A stretch of DNA of 64,000 nt, taken from positions 1-64,000 of the forward strand of contig KE561068.1 of assembly GCA_000442015.1 (NCBI GenBank). Direction: 5' to 3'. The position numbers and the translations under genes are program-made. The notes beneath the pieces were generated by a model, which searched no databases, was not told where the DNA came from, and saw only the letters and a list, made by a program, of their open reading frames with translations. The stretch's first letter is position 1; the number at the start of each line of letters is the position of its first letter. Positions 23,001 to 36,100 of this stretch are shown one piece after another. Origin of the DNA: Rozella allomycis CSF55. Lineage: Eukaryota; Rozellomycota.

Positions 23001-23415
23001 GCGACGCAGGCATCGTCCGTTAAACATACTAATTCCAAACTTTCGATTTCAATTACCATTACAGTTTACACCTGTCCACCCATCATCGCATTCACATAAA
23101 TCATCTCCATTAGGTGGTTTTCGTTTTTTATTTACAGGTGACTGACACACTAATTTTACAAACAAATAAACCCGTACGTGGGGTACCGCACGCATCTCCT
23201 CCAAAACCCATAGGACAATCCGTGCATTTACCATTATTTGTGCTACACGTACTATTGTTTAAACAAATTCCGTCTTTTAAACAGTCGAAACATGTGGGAC
23301 ATTGTGGACAGTCTGCGACCAAGCGTTGCATTCTAGATAATCGGTCGATAAATGGTTTCTGAGAAGACACGTGTGATATAATCATTGCAGTGCAGAGTAA
23401 AATTAAAAACATCAT
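20022..23415 (-). CDS. ADP1: ABCG-family half transporter with EGF-like ectodomain (yeast Adp1-like)
   Basis: The gene is rebuilt from at least ten exons. It has a signal peptide ([18 protein letters not shown]), a long Cys-rich luminal region with EGF-like repeats ([30 protein letters not shown]), and a first membrane helix ([18 protein letters not shown]). The ATPase follows: Walker A GGSGAGKST (split by a 29-nt intron), signature [15 protein letters not shown], Walker [13 protein letters not shown] and switch HQPRS. A Ser/Lys linker leads to the six-helix ABC2 domain ([34 protein letters not shown]). Domain order matches yeast Adp1, of unknown substrate, and differs from drug-efflux PDR pumps. 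Length is about 980 residues. The start is ATG 23415; the upstream frame lacks ATG. Confidence 0.85.
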
Positions 23416-23786
23416 GCGGGGTAACCTGGTTGTAACCAAGCGAAATTTACTAATTAAAGGTGCTGGAAAAAATTCTTCTCCTTTATAGGACGAAAATCAC
23501 TTTACTAATTTTAGTATAATCTGAGTCGACTTTAGAAACGTTTATTGGAAAATCAGTTAATACCATTTTCACTTTGAGGTTTTCCCCTTTAATGTATGGT
23601 GAAAACCGTTGCGTCAAGAAATTAAGCTCTTAGAAGTAAAATTTATTTAAGGTGAAGGTTTGTTGCATTACCAAATCTAAAGTTAGTAACTACAAGCCAG
23701 AAATAGATTCTGTTCGCAGTCCAACCAATAGAAATCATCATTCATCGGAGCAAACTATAAAAGAAACAGCATCTCCTTTTTACGTC

Positions 23787-24680
23787 ATGGATAAGTGCAC
23801 CCACCCCTGCATGACTTTTGATCTTGATAAGAAATATACACTCCAAGAATTCATAGCTTTGAACGAACAAACTGATTTTCCTATTGAAATAGATGGAGAA
23901 ATAGTGTCGGGGTTTGAGTTGCTTGAAGACGGAAGATTATTACCTACACCTCAAACACCGCCTTTCAAAGAATGGGCAGTCTTAGAAATTGGTGCTATTC
24001 TGCGCGATTATGCGAAATCAAAGATTTGTCCTGGCAACGTTACATCTTCTCAGGGTGGTTACAAGTTTGCACAATACAACCTTGAAGTGAATGACGGGCA
24101 TGGGCACATAAGAACCATCATTAGAGCGCCCGATATCGCATTTGTCCCAAGAAATGTTGCTCGTAACCTTGATGCAAATCAACTCTTTACCTTCAAGGGT
24201 GAACCGTTTACACCTACTTTTGTAATAGAAGTTGAAGATATATCCACAACAAGCAGGTACGAAAAGATAAAAAAGAAGATCTGTGAAGAATATTTTTCTG
24301 TCAACTCGTCGATTCGCCTTGCTTGGCTTATCGATCCGCAGAATAAAATAGCAGTGGAATTTTATAGAAACGCTCTTGGAAAACTTGTATGGAAATACCA
24401 TAATCCCTGGGTTAATCTTTCTGGAAGGGACACGCTGCCTCAGTTTACATTGCGAGTGAAGAGTCTGAAGTATGACCTAGAGAGGAACCTTATTTCTACC
24501 AGTGACGAAGAAGATGATATAGATATAAAATGCCCAACATGTGAATTTTCATACAACAATTATGAAGATTTCATTTGGCATTTCCAAGATCAGCATGTTG
24601 GTCCAAGTAAAGAAGCCAAAGAAGATAGAAAACGGGTAAGACAGAGGAGTCTTTCCCCGCGCAAGAAAATGAGACAATAA
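23787..24680 (+). CDS. Uma2-type PD-(D/E)XK nuclease-fold protein with C2H2 zinc finger
   Basis: About 298 residues. The N-terminal two-thirds follow the Uma2/DUF820 fold known mainly from cyanobacteria: KKYTLQEFIALNEQ, VSGFELLEDGRLLP, the active-site series APDIAFVP, FVIEVEDIS and YEKIKKKICEEYF (D...E-x-E...K), then RLAWLIDPQNKIAVEF. The C-terminus adds a classical C2H2 finger (CPTCEFSYNNYEDF, then HFQDQH; CX2C-X12-H-X4-H) and a basic tail (RKRVRQRSLSPRKKMRQ) that looks like a nuclear signal. The frame is open for 45 more codons upstream but lacks an earlier ATG. The predicted catalytic residues are present. Uma2 domains with extra parts occur in some early-diverging fungi; a bacterial origin is plausible. 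Function is unknown. Confidence 0.75.
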   Translation: MDKCTHPCMTFDLDKKYTLQEFIALNEQTDFPIEIDGEIVSGFELLEDGRLLPTPQTPPFKEWAVLEIGAILRDYAKSKICPGNVTSSQGGYKFAQYNLEVNDGHGHIRTIIRAPDIAFVPRNVARNLDANQLFTFKGEPFTPTFVIEVEDISTTSRYEKIKKKICEEYFSVNSSIRLAWLIDPQNKIAVEFYRNALGKLVWKYHNPWVNLSGRDTLPQFTLRVKSLKYDLERNLISTSDEEDDIDIKCPTCEFSYNNYEDFIWHFQDQHVGPSKEAKEDRKRVRQRSLSPRKKMRQ

Positions 24681-25099
24681 AACTTTCATTCATATTTCAA
24701 ATTGTCAATTCTTTTTTAAATATATTAATTTTTTTATCTTTTACGGCCCAGACGTTAGAAAGGTTTATTGGCGTGATCATTTTGATCTCGAATACACTTG
24801 AGACTCACTTTAGGACCTGGTCAAAAAGGAAGATCTAATATTCTTCTACATCACGAGGACTACAACAATAGATCTAATGCTCTATTGAGTTTTGCAAGCA
24901 CATAGGATCGAAAGGCTAAAGCGAATTTGTTTATTCATCCACATCAACTCATTGTGTAGGACGACGACGAAAGATGTACTTTCGGTGGATTCTAGAGTTG
25001 TTGAAACTTGAATATATTTATTTAATTAATAAATAAATCTTTACTTCATACATTTTAATTCATATTTTCCAAAACACTTCGACTATAACCCTTGCAATT
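24681..25099. other. Intergenic region, about 420 bp
   Basis: Between the Uma2 gene and RPT5. Short open stretches exist (for example around 24810-24890, reading DLVKKEDLIFFYITR in one frame) but every frame is broken, and plausible splices do not give a family I know. No tRNA or snRNA was recognised. Confidence 0.4.
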
Positions 25100-26532
25100 A
25101 TGGCATCGACTTCAGCTACAAAGCCTATCTGGGAGGACACTCAAGCCCTCGAAGACTTGGGCCAAGAAATATTAAGAGCATCCACTGAGGACATTATGAA
25201 TCGCACTCGTTTGCTCGAAAATGAAATCAAGGTAAGGAGTTTCATAAGGATCAATAGATTATGAGAAGTGAATTAATGAGACTTCAACATGAACAAGCAA
25301 CTATGGAAGACAGCATAAAAAGCAACAAAGAAAAAATTAAGGTGAACAAGCAAATGCCATACATTGTGTCAAACGTTGTCGAAGTACGTGTCTTATTTGT
25401 TTATAAAAAGGTACTGGATGTCAATCCAGAAGATGAAGAAGAGGAAGAAGGTGCTAACGTGGACTTGCACTCCAAGATTAAGGGTAAATGTGCAGTAATC
25501 AAAACCTCCACTCGTCAAGTAAAACTAAAATTTCAAACTTTATTAGACTATTTTCTTACCAATGATCGGTTTAGTCGATCCTGACAATCTTAAGCCCGGT
25601 GATTTGATTGGTGTTAACAAAGACAGCTATTTGATTTTGGAGGCGTTACCAACCGAATTTGATTCGAGAGTTAAAGCTATGGAAGTTGATGAGAAACCCA
25701 CTGAGGATTACAATGATGTTGGTGGTTTAGATAAACAAATAGAAGAGTTGGTTGAAGCTGTTGTTTTACCGATGACACACAAGGAAAGGTTTCAAAAGCT
25801 TGGAATTAAACCTCCAAAAGGAGTTTTAATGTATGGTCCCCCAGGAACAGGTAAATAAATACAGTGGGAATTATTAGGAAAAACTTTGTTGGCAAGAGCT
25901 TGTGCTGCACAAACCAATGCCACTTTTTTGAAATTGGCAGGACCTCAACTTGTTCAAATGTTTATTGGTGATGGAGCCAAAATAGTTAGGGATGCGTTCC
26001 AATTGGCGAAAGAAAAGGCACCTGCAATTATTTTTATTGATGAATTGGATGCTATCGGAACGAAGAGATTCGATAGCGATAAAACTGGTGATCGTGAAGT
26101 TCAAAGGACAATGTTGGAATTATTAAACCAACTTGATGGTTTTAGCTCCGATGACCGTATAAAGGTGATTGCTGCAACCAACAGAATTGACACACTTGAC
26201 CCAGCTTTGTTACGTTCTGGTCGTTTGGATCGAAAAATTGAATTTCCCCATCCGAATGAAGAAGCTAGAGCAAGAATCATTCAAATCCATTCCCGTAAAA
26301 TGACATTGGAACCGGATGTCAACTTTGACGAGTTGTCCCGTTGTTGTGAAGACTTTAATGGAGCTCAATGTAAAGCTATTTGTGTGGAAGCCGGAATGAT
26401 TGCCTTGCGCAGAGGTGCGGTTAGTGTTTGCCATGAGGATTTTATGGAAGGTAAGTTTGTTTCTCATTCGTGACCAAAGGTATACAGGAAGTTCAAGCAA
26501 AGAAAAAGACTGCCTTGCAATACTATGCTTAA
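25100..26532 (+). CDS. RPT5: 26S proteasome regulatory ATPase Rpt5 (PSMC3/6A)
   Basis: This is one of six AAA ATPases of the 19S base that unfold substrates and open the 20S gate. The protein begins [19 protein letters not shown] with a coiled coil, continues through the OB domain ([18 protein letters not shown]), [19 protein letters not shown], Walker A GPPGTG|KT, Walker [33 protein letters not shown], the arginine finger region [12 protein letters not shown], and the C-terminus TALQYYA, where the HbYX motif (YYA) docks into the 20S ring. Five introns of about 26-29 nt; one (25851-25877) falls inside the P-loop. Length is about 420 residues. The gene is complete. Confidence 0.95.
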
Positions 26533-26763
26533 TAAAAAATGACTTTCAAGTATCAACTAACCATATCTTTTTTGTTTTTGAATTCATAAGTAATACTGTT
26601 GCTGTCGACTTCTTTTTAGACCAGGATTACTCGAAATTTAGAAGTTTAGTAATAAACTGAAGATGAGATTCGATTATGTCTTTTAAACTGTAGGATTTCT
26701 GTTATGGAAAAGTCTTCAACTTGTTAATAAGGATTTGAAAATGTGTTTCACAATTTTCTATAA

Positions 26764-27003
26764 ATGTCAGAACAGATTTTGGAAGGTGAAGGTGCTCAAG
26801 TAGATCAACTATTGGCTACATTTTCCTTACTAACAGATATTTCCGACAAATGCTTTAAAAAATGTGTACCGAAAATACAAAATAAGTTGGAAAAGCAAGA
26901 GGAAACCTGTTTAGCATATTGTACGGCTAGGTACTTTGACGTCAAGTTACTTGTTGCTAAGCGACTTCAAAGCAATAGTATTGAACTATCACAGAGAGAA
27001 TAG
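26764..27003 (+). CDS. Small Tim chaperone of the mitochondrial intermembrane space (Tim8/9/10/13 family)
   Basis: This is a 79-residue protein with a twin CX3C signature (CFKKC, then CLAYC) separated by 15 residues, the mark of small Tim chaperones that escort carrier proteins across the intermembrane space. The helix after the second motif reads TARYFDVKLLVAKRL, closest in feel to Tim10, but the first part (LLTDISDKCFKKC) also resembles Tim8/Tim13. There is a single exon with an ATG start at 26764. Import would be through Mia40. Its client would include the ADP/ATP carrier encoded further along in this window. Confidence 0.8.
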   Translation: MSEQILEGEGAQVDQLLATFSLLTDISDKCFKKCVPKIQNKLEKQEETCLAYCTARYFDVKLLVAKRLQSNSIELSQRE

Positions 27004-27144
27004 ATGATATCATGGTAGGGTGAAGAAATAAATATTGAAAACTGATTACTGAATCGTCATATCTTATTCCCACTTTCATGAGTAAAAAATTCAACTTTAT
27101 TAATCTTTGTTTACATTGATACCCCTGTCCAATTTCGTCGCACA

Positions 27145-30100
27145 ATGGCAGACGTAGCAAGCAAAGCTAATGCTCCCCCTAGTGATCCTAAAAAGAAACC
27201 CGCTCAAACTGCAAGTCTAAACTTGGAGAAGAAGAGGGCGTTGCTGGATCAACGCCATCGCTACCTTCTTGAAAGATTTGCTGAGCAAATTAATGAAAAG
27301 CCCGCCGACTTGGAGAATTCCTTGCTCTACGGGAATAAGATTGAGATACTTAATGAGTTTTTTGCCGCTAATGGGCCCAAAAAAGTGATTTTCTTTTGGC
27401 AACCCCATAAGGTAAACAAACTTTGATGTTGGTATTTTAGGATGAGTGTCAAAAGTCAGGTGCAAAGAATTGTTTGATAGTAACTGATGGTCTTAGAGAT
27501 GGTATGGAAGGTCCCGCTGCTTACTATTTGCGTTTGAACACCAAAGCAATAACTACTGCCAATCTTTATACGGATATCATATATGGTGTCATAAATGAAC
27601 TGCTCCCATCTCTTCGTGATAGTATTAAGAATCTTATTATACCTGCTTTGAATGCTCAAGTAATCCATTTCAAACTATAAGATAGGAAAATTGGGGTGTC
27701 TTGGTTAAGAAGAAAAACGGTCCCATTGAAGAGTTCATGGAGGCTTTGAATAAGTTTGTTGAAACTGTGGATGTTGGTCTTAATAGTCTTAAAGACAACA
27801 TAAGATTGAATTCATCGCCAGTTGACCTTAGTCCATATCGTGCCGCCTCGCAGGTCTTGGTAGGCTCGAATAATCCTGAATTGGTGGGAACACTTGAAGG
27901 TAAACTACTAAAACTAGCGATATCAGGTCTTGTTGGTGAATGGTGTAAGCAGATTGAACAGGTATTGGCTGAAAGTGAGCAAATGAGAAAAGAAGCGGAT
28001 GACATTGGCCCTTACGCAGAATTGTCTCACTGGAAGTCGCGTATGGCAAAATTCAACAGTATCACGGACCAACTGAAGAGTCCTGATTGCAAAACGGTTA
28101 TCAATGTGCTTCATGGTGCAAAGTCTCGTGTGTTGAAGCAGTGGAAAGATTTGGACAACCGTGTTACTGATGCTGCAAATGAATCCAAGGACAATGTAAA
28201 ATATCTTTATACATTGGAAAAATTCTGTGAGCCCCTTTATCGTAGTGATCCCCTTGCAATGCAGCCTTCTCTTCCTGGTCTTATCAATGCTATCAAAATG
28301 ATCTATTCAATTTCAAGATACTACAATACCTCAGAAAGAATGACGTCTTTGTTTGTTAAGATAACTAATCAAATGATTACAAGTTGCAAGGAGTATGTGA
28401 ATGAGGATGGTTCCAAATTGTGGGAACATGACCGGGCCAAGTTAATGAGCAAGTTAAATGACTGTTTGAAACTTAATGAAGCTTACCAACGTATATTTCA
28501 TGAAACAAAAGTAAAACAAGTCTTTTATTAGCATAGAAAAAATTACAAGAAAAACCTGAAGAAAAACAATTCGATTTCAGTGAAATGTACATATTTGGAA
28601 AGTTTGATGCCTTTTGTAAAAGAATCCAGAAAGTTGTTGATATGTTTGATGTTATTGAGAAGTTCTCATCTTTGTCAACTCTCGGGGTTGAGGGAATGGA
28701 TTCATTGAATAAGAGATTTGATGGTATCATGAATCAAATTAAAAGAAAGCCTTATGATATGTTGGATCACAGAAAAATGGTAAGCATTGACTTTGATTCA
28801 CAACCATAGGAATTTGATACGGATTATGCAACATTTAAAAAGCAAATAGCTGATCTTGAAAGTGGTTTACAGCAATTTGTTGATGGTCTTTTCTCTAATA
28901 TTTCTAGCACTGAACGTTCATTGGAGCTCTTGCAAAAGTTTTCAAAGATTCAAGGCTTACAAATTGATTTGGAATCTAAATATCAAGCAATATTTGTCTA
29001 TTATACAAAACGTGATCTTGAAGCGTGCAGAAAGGCGTATCAAAAGTATAAAGAGAGTCCACCAATTGCCAGGAATACACCCCCTGTAGCTGGAAGTATT
29101 TCATGGGCACGTCAGTTGTTCAGAAGGATCGACCGCCCTATGCAAATGTTTAAGAATTGCCCATCCGTTTTGTCTTCTTCAGATGCAAAGAAACATATCA
29201 GAAATTTTAACATGCTAGCTTCTGCGTTGATTGAATTTGAGTTGTTGTGGCATAGAAGCTGGTTGAAGGCCGTGGACTTGGCTAAAATTGGGCTTCAAGC
29301 AACCGTGCTGGTTATCGATGCTGATACGTCCAAGGTGTATGTGAACTTTGATCCGCAAATATTGCAGTTGATTCGTGAGACTAAATGTATTCAGAGAATG
29401 GGACTTGAAATACCTGAAATGGCTAAATTGATGTGTTTGAAAGAAGCCGACTTGAAGGAAACCTACATGATGCTTCATCAAATATTGCGCAAAAAGTCTT
29501 CCTTGATATCCCGAATTCCACAAGTGTTAATTAAAGCTATGACGCCTCATATTGAAGAGTTGGATAAGGCTATTCAACCAGGATTGACATCCATCACGTG
29601 GACATCATTGAATTTGAAGAATTACATTTTAAATGTTCAAAAGAATCTTGAAAGACTAGAAGAGCTGACTGATAAAGTGCTTGATGTTAATGATTGTAGA
29701 ATTAATTCTGGACTGCAAAGAATTGCTGAAACTTGCTTGTGTGATGTTCCTTCTGAACATGAGCAATGGACTATTGAAGAGTTGGTGCAACGTTCTGAGA
29801 AGTGTTGTTCTCAAGTAGCAGAAGTGATTAATAGGAAGAGTGCGATGATTGAAATTGCATGTAATGATCTTATAAATATCCTGAAAACCAATTTGAGTGA
29901 GCAGAAAAAGGTTGAAATGAGTTCGGTTTATGAAGACGTGTTTAATTATTTCAATCATAAGATGGCTGACTCTCTTGTTCAAAGCACTAGAGGTTCGTTA
30001 GATTTGATAAAGACCAGGCTCGGAAGTGTGTCTAGTCAGTACGGAAAGGCTTTCAACCAAAAACCATTCTTCAAGGCAGAATTAATCTTGTCTATACCCA

Positions 30101-33100
30101 ATGTTGTAGTTTCTCCTAAATTGGAAGATATTCAAATGGCTTTGAATAAGACGTCGACGATGATTCTTGAAATTTCCAAAAAGATAACTGTATGGGGCCA
30201 AAGTTCACAAGGCGAGAGAAACTATTTCAGTGAAGTCTCTAATAATAAGGATGTTGTGAAAGTTATAATTGCACTGAATTCTACTATAAATACGACCAAG
30301 AAGGATGTTGAAACGCATCGTGAGCAGTTTGGAAAATTGGACAATCTTTGGAAAGAGGATCGTAATGAGAGTATTAAAAAGTTTTTGGAGACGAATCCTA
30401 CGCATCATGATTTTGAGAATGAAATTAACAGATATGAGATTGCCGAGAAGGAAGTTATGGAGATTATGCCAACGACGCAAATCAGTTCTGTGTTGATATC
30501 AGCTGAGCCGTTGAAGATTGCATTGTTGACTGAGACAAAGGCGTGGAAGCAGGCGTATGGATTTAATTTGAATGCCAAGGTGAAAAAGGATATGGAAGAG
30601 TTGATTGAATATATGGATAATAAAACTGTTAGATTGAATAGGAAGATTGTGGATATTGATGATATTAGACAAGCATGTCAGACACTTGCTGAGATAAGAG
30701 AGGCTGAAGTGAATATTGATATGAAGATATTGCCTATTGAAGAGTCTTATCATTTGTTGACAAAACATGGCATATCGGTGTCAAGGGAAGAAACCGAAAT
30801 GGTGGATTCGTTGAGATATAGTTGGAAAAAGTTGAAACAGTTGGTGATTGATGTTCAGGCGCATTTGACCAAAGTTCAGCCGACATTTAAGAATGATTTA
30901 GTACAAACTGTTCAAAAGTTTGCAGTTGAAGTTGATGAATTTTCAAAGGAATACAATGAGAAAGGACCGATGGTTTCCACTATAACACCAAAGACTGCAA
31001 GTGAGAGGTTGATTGTGTTTCAAAGATCTTTTGATGAAATTAATAGAAAATGGGAAACTTATTCAGCTGGAGAAGAATTATTTGGATTGTCTGTTACTCC
31101 ATTCCCATCGCTGGTTAAAATGAAGAAAGAATTAAAGTTGTTGCAAAATTTGTATGGATTGTATAACGCAGTGTTGGAGAAAGTTAGAGTTTGGCATGAA
31201 ATGTTGTGGACTGAAGCAGAATTTGAGCCAATAATGAACCAGCTGAATGACTTTGCAGCGCGTTGTAGAAAGCTTCCAAAGGCAATTAAAGATTGGGATG
31301 CATTTCAAACTTTGAATAATTTGATTAATGATTTTCTGGCGACTGTTCCATTGTTGGAATTGATGTCACATAAAGCTATCCAGCAACGTCATTGGGATGC
31401 GATCATGGAAGTGACAAAAACAACATTCAATTTAGACCCAGATGTTTTTTGCTTGAAGAATTTGATGGATGCGCCTTTATTGAAGTCATCTGAAGAAATT
31501 GAAGAAATTTGTACGTCTGCAGTTAAGGAAGCTGATATTGAGATTAAATTGAAAGCGATCGTTAATGAATGGACAGATAAAGAGTTTACATTTGCTCCAT
31601 TTAAGAGCAGAGGGTATTTGGTGTTGAAGCCGGCAGCTATATTGGAGATTATAACACAAGTTGAAGACAGTTTGATGGGACTTGGATCTTTAATGAGCAA
31701 CCGTTATAATGCCCCTTTTAAGAAGGATATTCAATCGTGGGTAGCTAAACTTTCAACTTGCAGTGAAATTATTGAGAATTGGTTGGCTGTCCAGAATTTG
31801 TGGATATATTTGGAAGCGGTGTTTGTTGGTGGTGATATTGCTAAACAGATGCCAAAAGAAGCAAAAAGATTTCAAAATATTGATAAAAGTTGGTGTAAAA
31901 TTATGGCTAGAGCGTTAGAGAATCCAAATGTGATTACATGTACAGTTGTTGATGATACCCTTGCCAATTTGTTGCCAAGTTTAACTGAGCAATTAGAGTT
32001 ATGTCAAAAGTCACTTTCAGGATATTTGGAGTCTAAAAGAAGTTTGTTTCCTAGATTCTATTTTGTTTCTGATCCAGCCTTGTTGGAAATTCTTGGACAG
32101 GCCAGTGATTCACATACAATCCAGGCGCATTTGAAGTCTGTGTTTGATAATGTTCAAACGGTGCAATTTCATGATAAAGAATATGATAAAATATTGGCAT
32201 TGGAATCTAGTGAAGGAGAAAGACTTCCATTGAGCAAGCCAGTAATGGCACAGGGGAATGTTGAAACATGGTTGGGTAATTTATTGCAGTGGATGCAGAT
32301 TACTGTTAATGATGTGATTAGAGAAGCTGTTGTTAGAATGAATGAAATGACATTACAATCTTTTCTTAATGAATATCCAGCGCAGATAGGTCTTTTATGT
32401 TTACAAATTCAATACACTACTATTTGTGAAGATGCATTGACAGCCTCTAAAAGTGATAAAAAAGCAATGGCGAATGCTAACCAAAAAGTGTCAGAAATAT
32501 TGAGCACATTGATTGAATTTACTACACAAGATTTGAATAAGATGGATAGAGTCAAGTATGAAACGTTGATTACAATTCAAGTGCATCATAAAGATGTTTT
32601 TGAAAAACTGTTCAAGACGCATATTAAATCACCGTTGGATTTTGAATGGTTGAAACAGTGTAGATTTTATTGGAGAGATGTTCTTGATTGCTGTATTGTT
32701 TCTATTACTAATTTTGACTTTAAATATAACTGTGAATATTTGGGATGTACTGATAGATTGGTTATAACTCCATTGACTGATAGATGTTATATTACATTGG
32801 CACAGGCACTTGGCATGTCACTTGGTGGTTCACCTGCAGGTAACTATATTGCTCATATTTTATAAAGGACCTGCTGGAACAGGTAAAACAGAAACCGTCA
32901 AGGATATGGGCAAAGCGCTTGGAAAATGGGTTGTCGTGTTCAACTGTTCAGATCAAATGGACTATAGAGGTCTTGGTAGAATATTTAAAGGTTTGGCGCA
33001 ATCTGGCTCATGGGGATGTTTTGATGAGTTTAATAGAATTGAATTACCAGTCTTGTCGGTAGCTGCGCAGCAGGTTGGTTGTGTGTTGGCTGCTAGAAGG

Positions 33101-36100
33101 GAAAGAAAGAAACAGTTTGTGTTTACTGATGGAGAGACTGTTGATTTGAACCCTGAAGTTGGATACTTCATTACAATGAATCCTGGGTACGCTGGGCGTG
33201 TAGCGTTACCAGAGAATTTGAAGACACATTTCAGATATGTAGCAATGGTAATACTTAATGTCAATTTTTATTAAAGATGGTGCCAGATAGACAGATTATT
33301 ATAAGAGTAAAGTTGGCTGGCTGTGGTTTCCAAAACAATGTTATTCTAGCTAGAAAGTTTTTCGTATTGTACAGATTGTGTGAAGAACAATTATCAAAGC
33401 AAGTCCATTATGACTTTGGGTTGAGAAACATTTTATCGGTGTTGAGAACATCAGGTGCTGTGAAGAGGGCGAGTCCCGAAGATTCAGAGAATTTGATTAT
33501 TATGAGAGTATTGAGAGACATGAATTTGTCTAAACTGGTTGATGAAGATGAGAATTTGTTTTTGAGTTTGGTGAATGATTTGTTTCCAGGGCTTGTTGCA
33601 AAGAAGGCTTCGTATCCTGAAGTTGAAAAAGCTATTGAGCAGCAGCTGGTTGAAATGAATCTGGTTAATCATCCACCGTGGGTGTTGAAAGTTATACAGT
33701 TCTATGAAACGTGCAAAGTGAGGCATGGAATTATGATATTGGGGCCAACTGGAGCTGGAAAGACCAAGTGTATTAATGTGTTGTTGAAAGCGATGACTGC
33801 AGTTGCTGAACCACACAAAGAGATTAGAATGAACCCCAAGGCTATCACTGATTACCAAATGTTTGGCAGGTTGGATGTTACTACTAATGATTGGACTGAT
33901 GGAATCTTTTCTGCCATCTGGCGAAAGACAATAAAAAAGAAGGGAGAGTTTATTTGGATTGTGTTGGATGGACCGGTTGATGCTGTGTGGATTGAAAATT
34001 TGAATTCAGTGTTAGATGATAATAGATGTTTGACGTTGGCTAATGGTGATAGAATACCAATGTCGTCTACGAGCAAATTAATGTTTGAAGTGCATAGTTT
34101 AGATAATGCATCGCCAGCTACTGTGTCTCGATGCGGGATGATTTATATTGGCATTGTGGCAATGACTTGGGATATTGTGATTCAGTCTTGGCTTAAAACG
34201 AGACCGAAGAATGAAGCTGAAATATTTGAACCTTTATTTAAAGATACTTTTGGTAAACAGCGTTTTATTTAGTTACAAAGGTGTTGCTGATCAGTTTGTT
34301 AATTTGGAGCTGCATCAAAAGATGGATGTTCCTGCTAATAATTCTATTGTTACTGTAGCTAACTTGTTGGATGGATTGATACCTGCGCAAGAGCAAGGAA
34401 AGGCTATTGATAGAGATCATATGCAAAGACTTTACATTTTTGCATTCTTTTGGTAACTATCCATGATTTGAAATATGACAGGGGTGTTGGAGCGTTGTTA
34501 GAATTAGATGAAAGAAAGAAATTGCAGAGTTTGATATTTGAAAAGTTTCCAGATCTATTGTATCCAAAGATGGAAGATCCAAATGATACAATTTATGAAT
34601 ATTATGTAACAGAGCAAGGAGAATGGAAGCATTGGAAAGAGAGAGTTCCTAATTGGGAGTATCCAACTGATTCTACTCCAGAGTTTTCATCTATTATAGT
34701 TCCTACAGTAGACAATGTGCGTGTTGAATTTTTAATTTCAACGTTATCAAAGCTGGGCAAGAGTGTTTTGCTTATTGGTGAGCCTGGAACAGCCAAGACA
34801 GTTACAATTCAAAGATTTTTAGCTAAATTGGATTCAGATGTTCATTTGAAGAAGAGTTTGAATTTTTCATCAGCAACAACGCCTATGATATTCCAGAGAA
34901 CTGTTGAATCATTTTTGGATAAGAGATTGGGATCAACGTATGGTCCGCCAGCTGGAAAGAAGATGACACTGTTTATTGATGATATATCAGCGCCCGAGAT
35001 CAATGTATGGTTGGATCAACCTACAGCTGAAATTCTGCGCCAGCTGGTTGAATACCAAGGAGTTTACAATTTAGATAAGCCTGGTGACTGGACATCCATT
35101 GTAGATTTGCAATTTCTGGGAGCCATGATGCACCCCGGTGGTGGCAGAAACAATATTCCAATGCGACTGAAGCGACATTTTAATATTTTTAACTGCACGA
35201 TTCCATCTGATGTGTCTGTTGACAAAATCTTTGGAACAATGCTGAGTGGCCATTTTCATGAAAAGCGAGGATTTCCTGAAGATGTTAGACAACTAGTTAC
35301 AAAGATTCCGAGTCTGACGCGTAAATTGTGGCAAGCAACCAAGACTAAAATGCTCCCGACGCCTGCTAAATTCCATTATATTTTCAATTTAAGAGATTTG
35401 AGTAGAATTGTAGAAGGGATGTTGTATTCCACAAGTGAAGTTGTGAACACTGCAAAGACATTAATGCTGTTGTGGGAGCACGAGTGTTCGAGGGTTTTGC
35501 CTGATAGATTTACAACGAATGAAGATATTGAATGGTTTAATAAGACTGTGTTGAGTGTTGTTAATAAGGATTTGGGGCTGGAATATTCAAAGTATATTCA
35601 GCAGAGAGCTTATTGGGTTGATTTTCTTAGAGATGCGCCTGAAGTTGAAGAGGGATCGGAGGAGGAGCCTGAAATGCCTAAAGTTTATGAAATGATTCCG
35701 TCGTTTGATCATTTGAGGGATAGATTGCAGTTTTTTATGAGACAGTATAATGAAACTGTAAGAGGAGGGAAAATGGTAAATTTATTTGTGTAATGTTAAT
35801 TATAGGTAAATTAATTCAGTGATTTTGATTGTAGGATTTAGTGTTGTTTGAAGATGCAATGAAACATATTGTAAAGATTAGTAGAATTATAAGAACACCA
35901 AGAGGTAATGCTCTGTTGGTTGGTGTTGGTGGAAGTGGAAAACAATCATTGACTAAATTAGCTTCTTACATTGCAAGAAACCAAATCTTCCAAATAACAA
36001 TTTCAAAGAACTACAATGCATCAAATTTAATGGATGATTTAAAGTTTATGTACAAGCTAGCAGGGTTACAAGGAAAGCCAGTTACATTTATATTCACTGA

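Noticed and set aside
23440..23786. Possible upstream exon of the Uma2 gene (open frame from 23652)
   Set aside because: The 45 codons before 23787 are open but start with GTG, and no convincing splice to an ATG could be found, so the shorter start was kept.
24760..25010. Possible small RNA or gene remnant between Uma2 and RPT5
   Set aside because: No tRNA, snRNA box or snoRNA box pair seen; frames broken.
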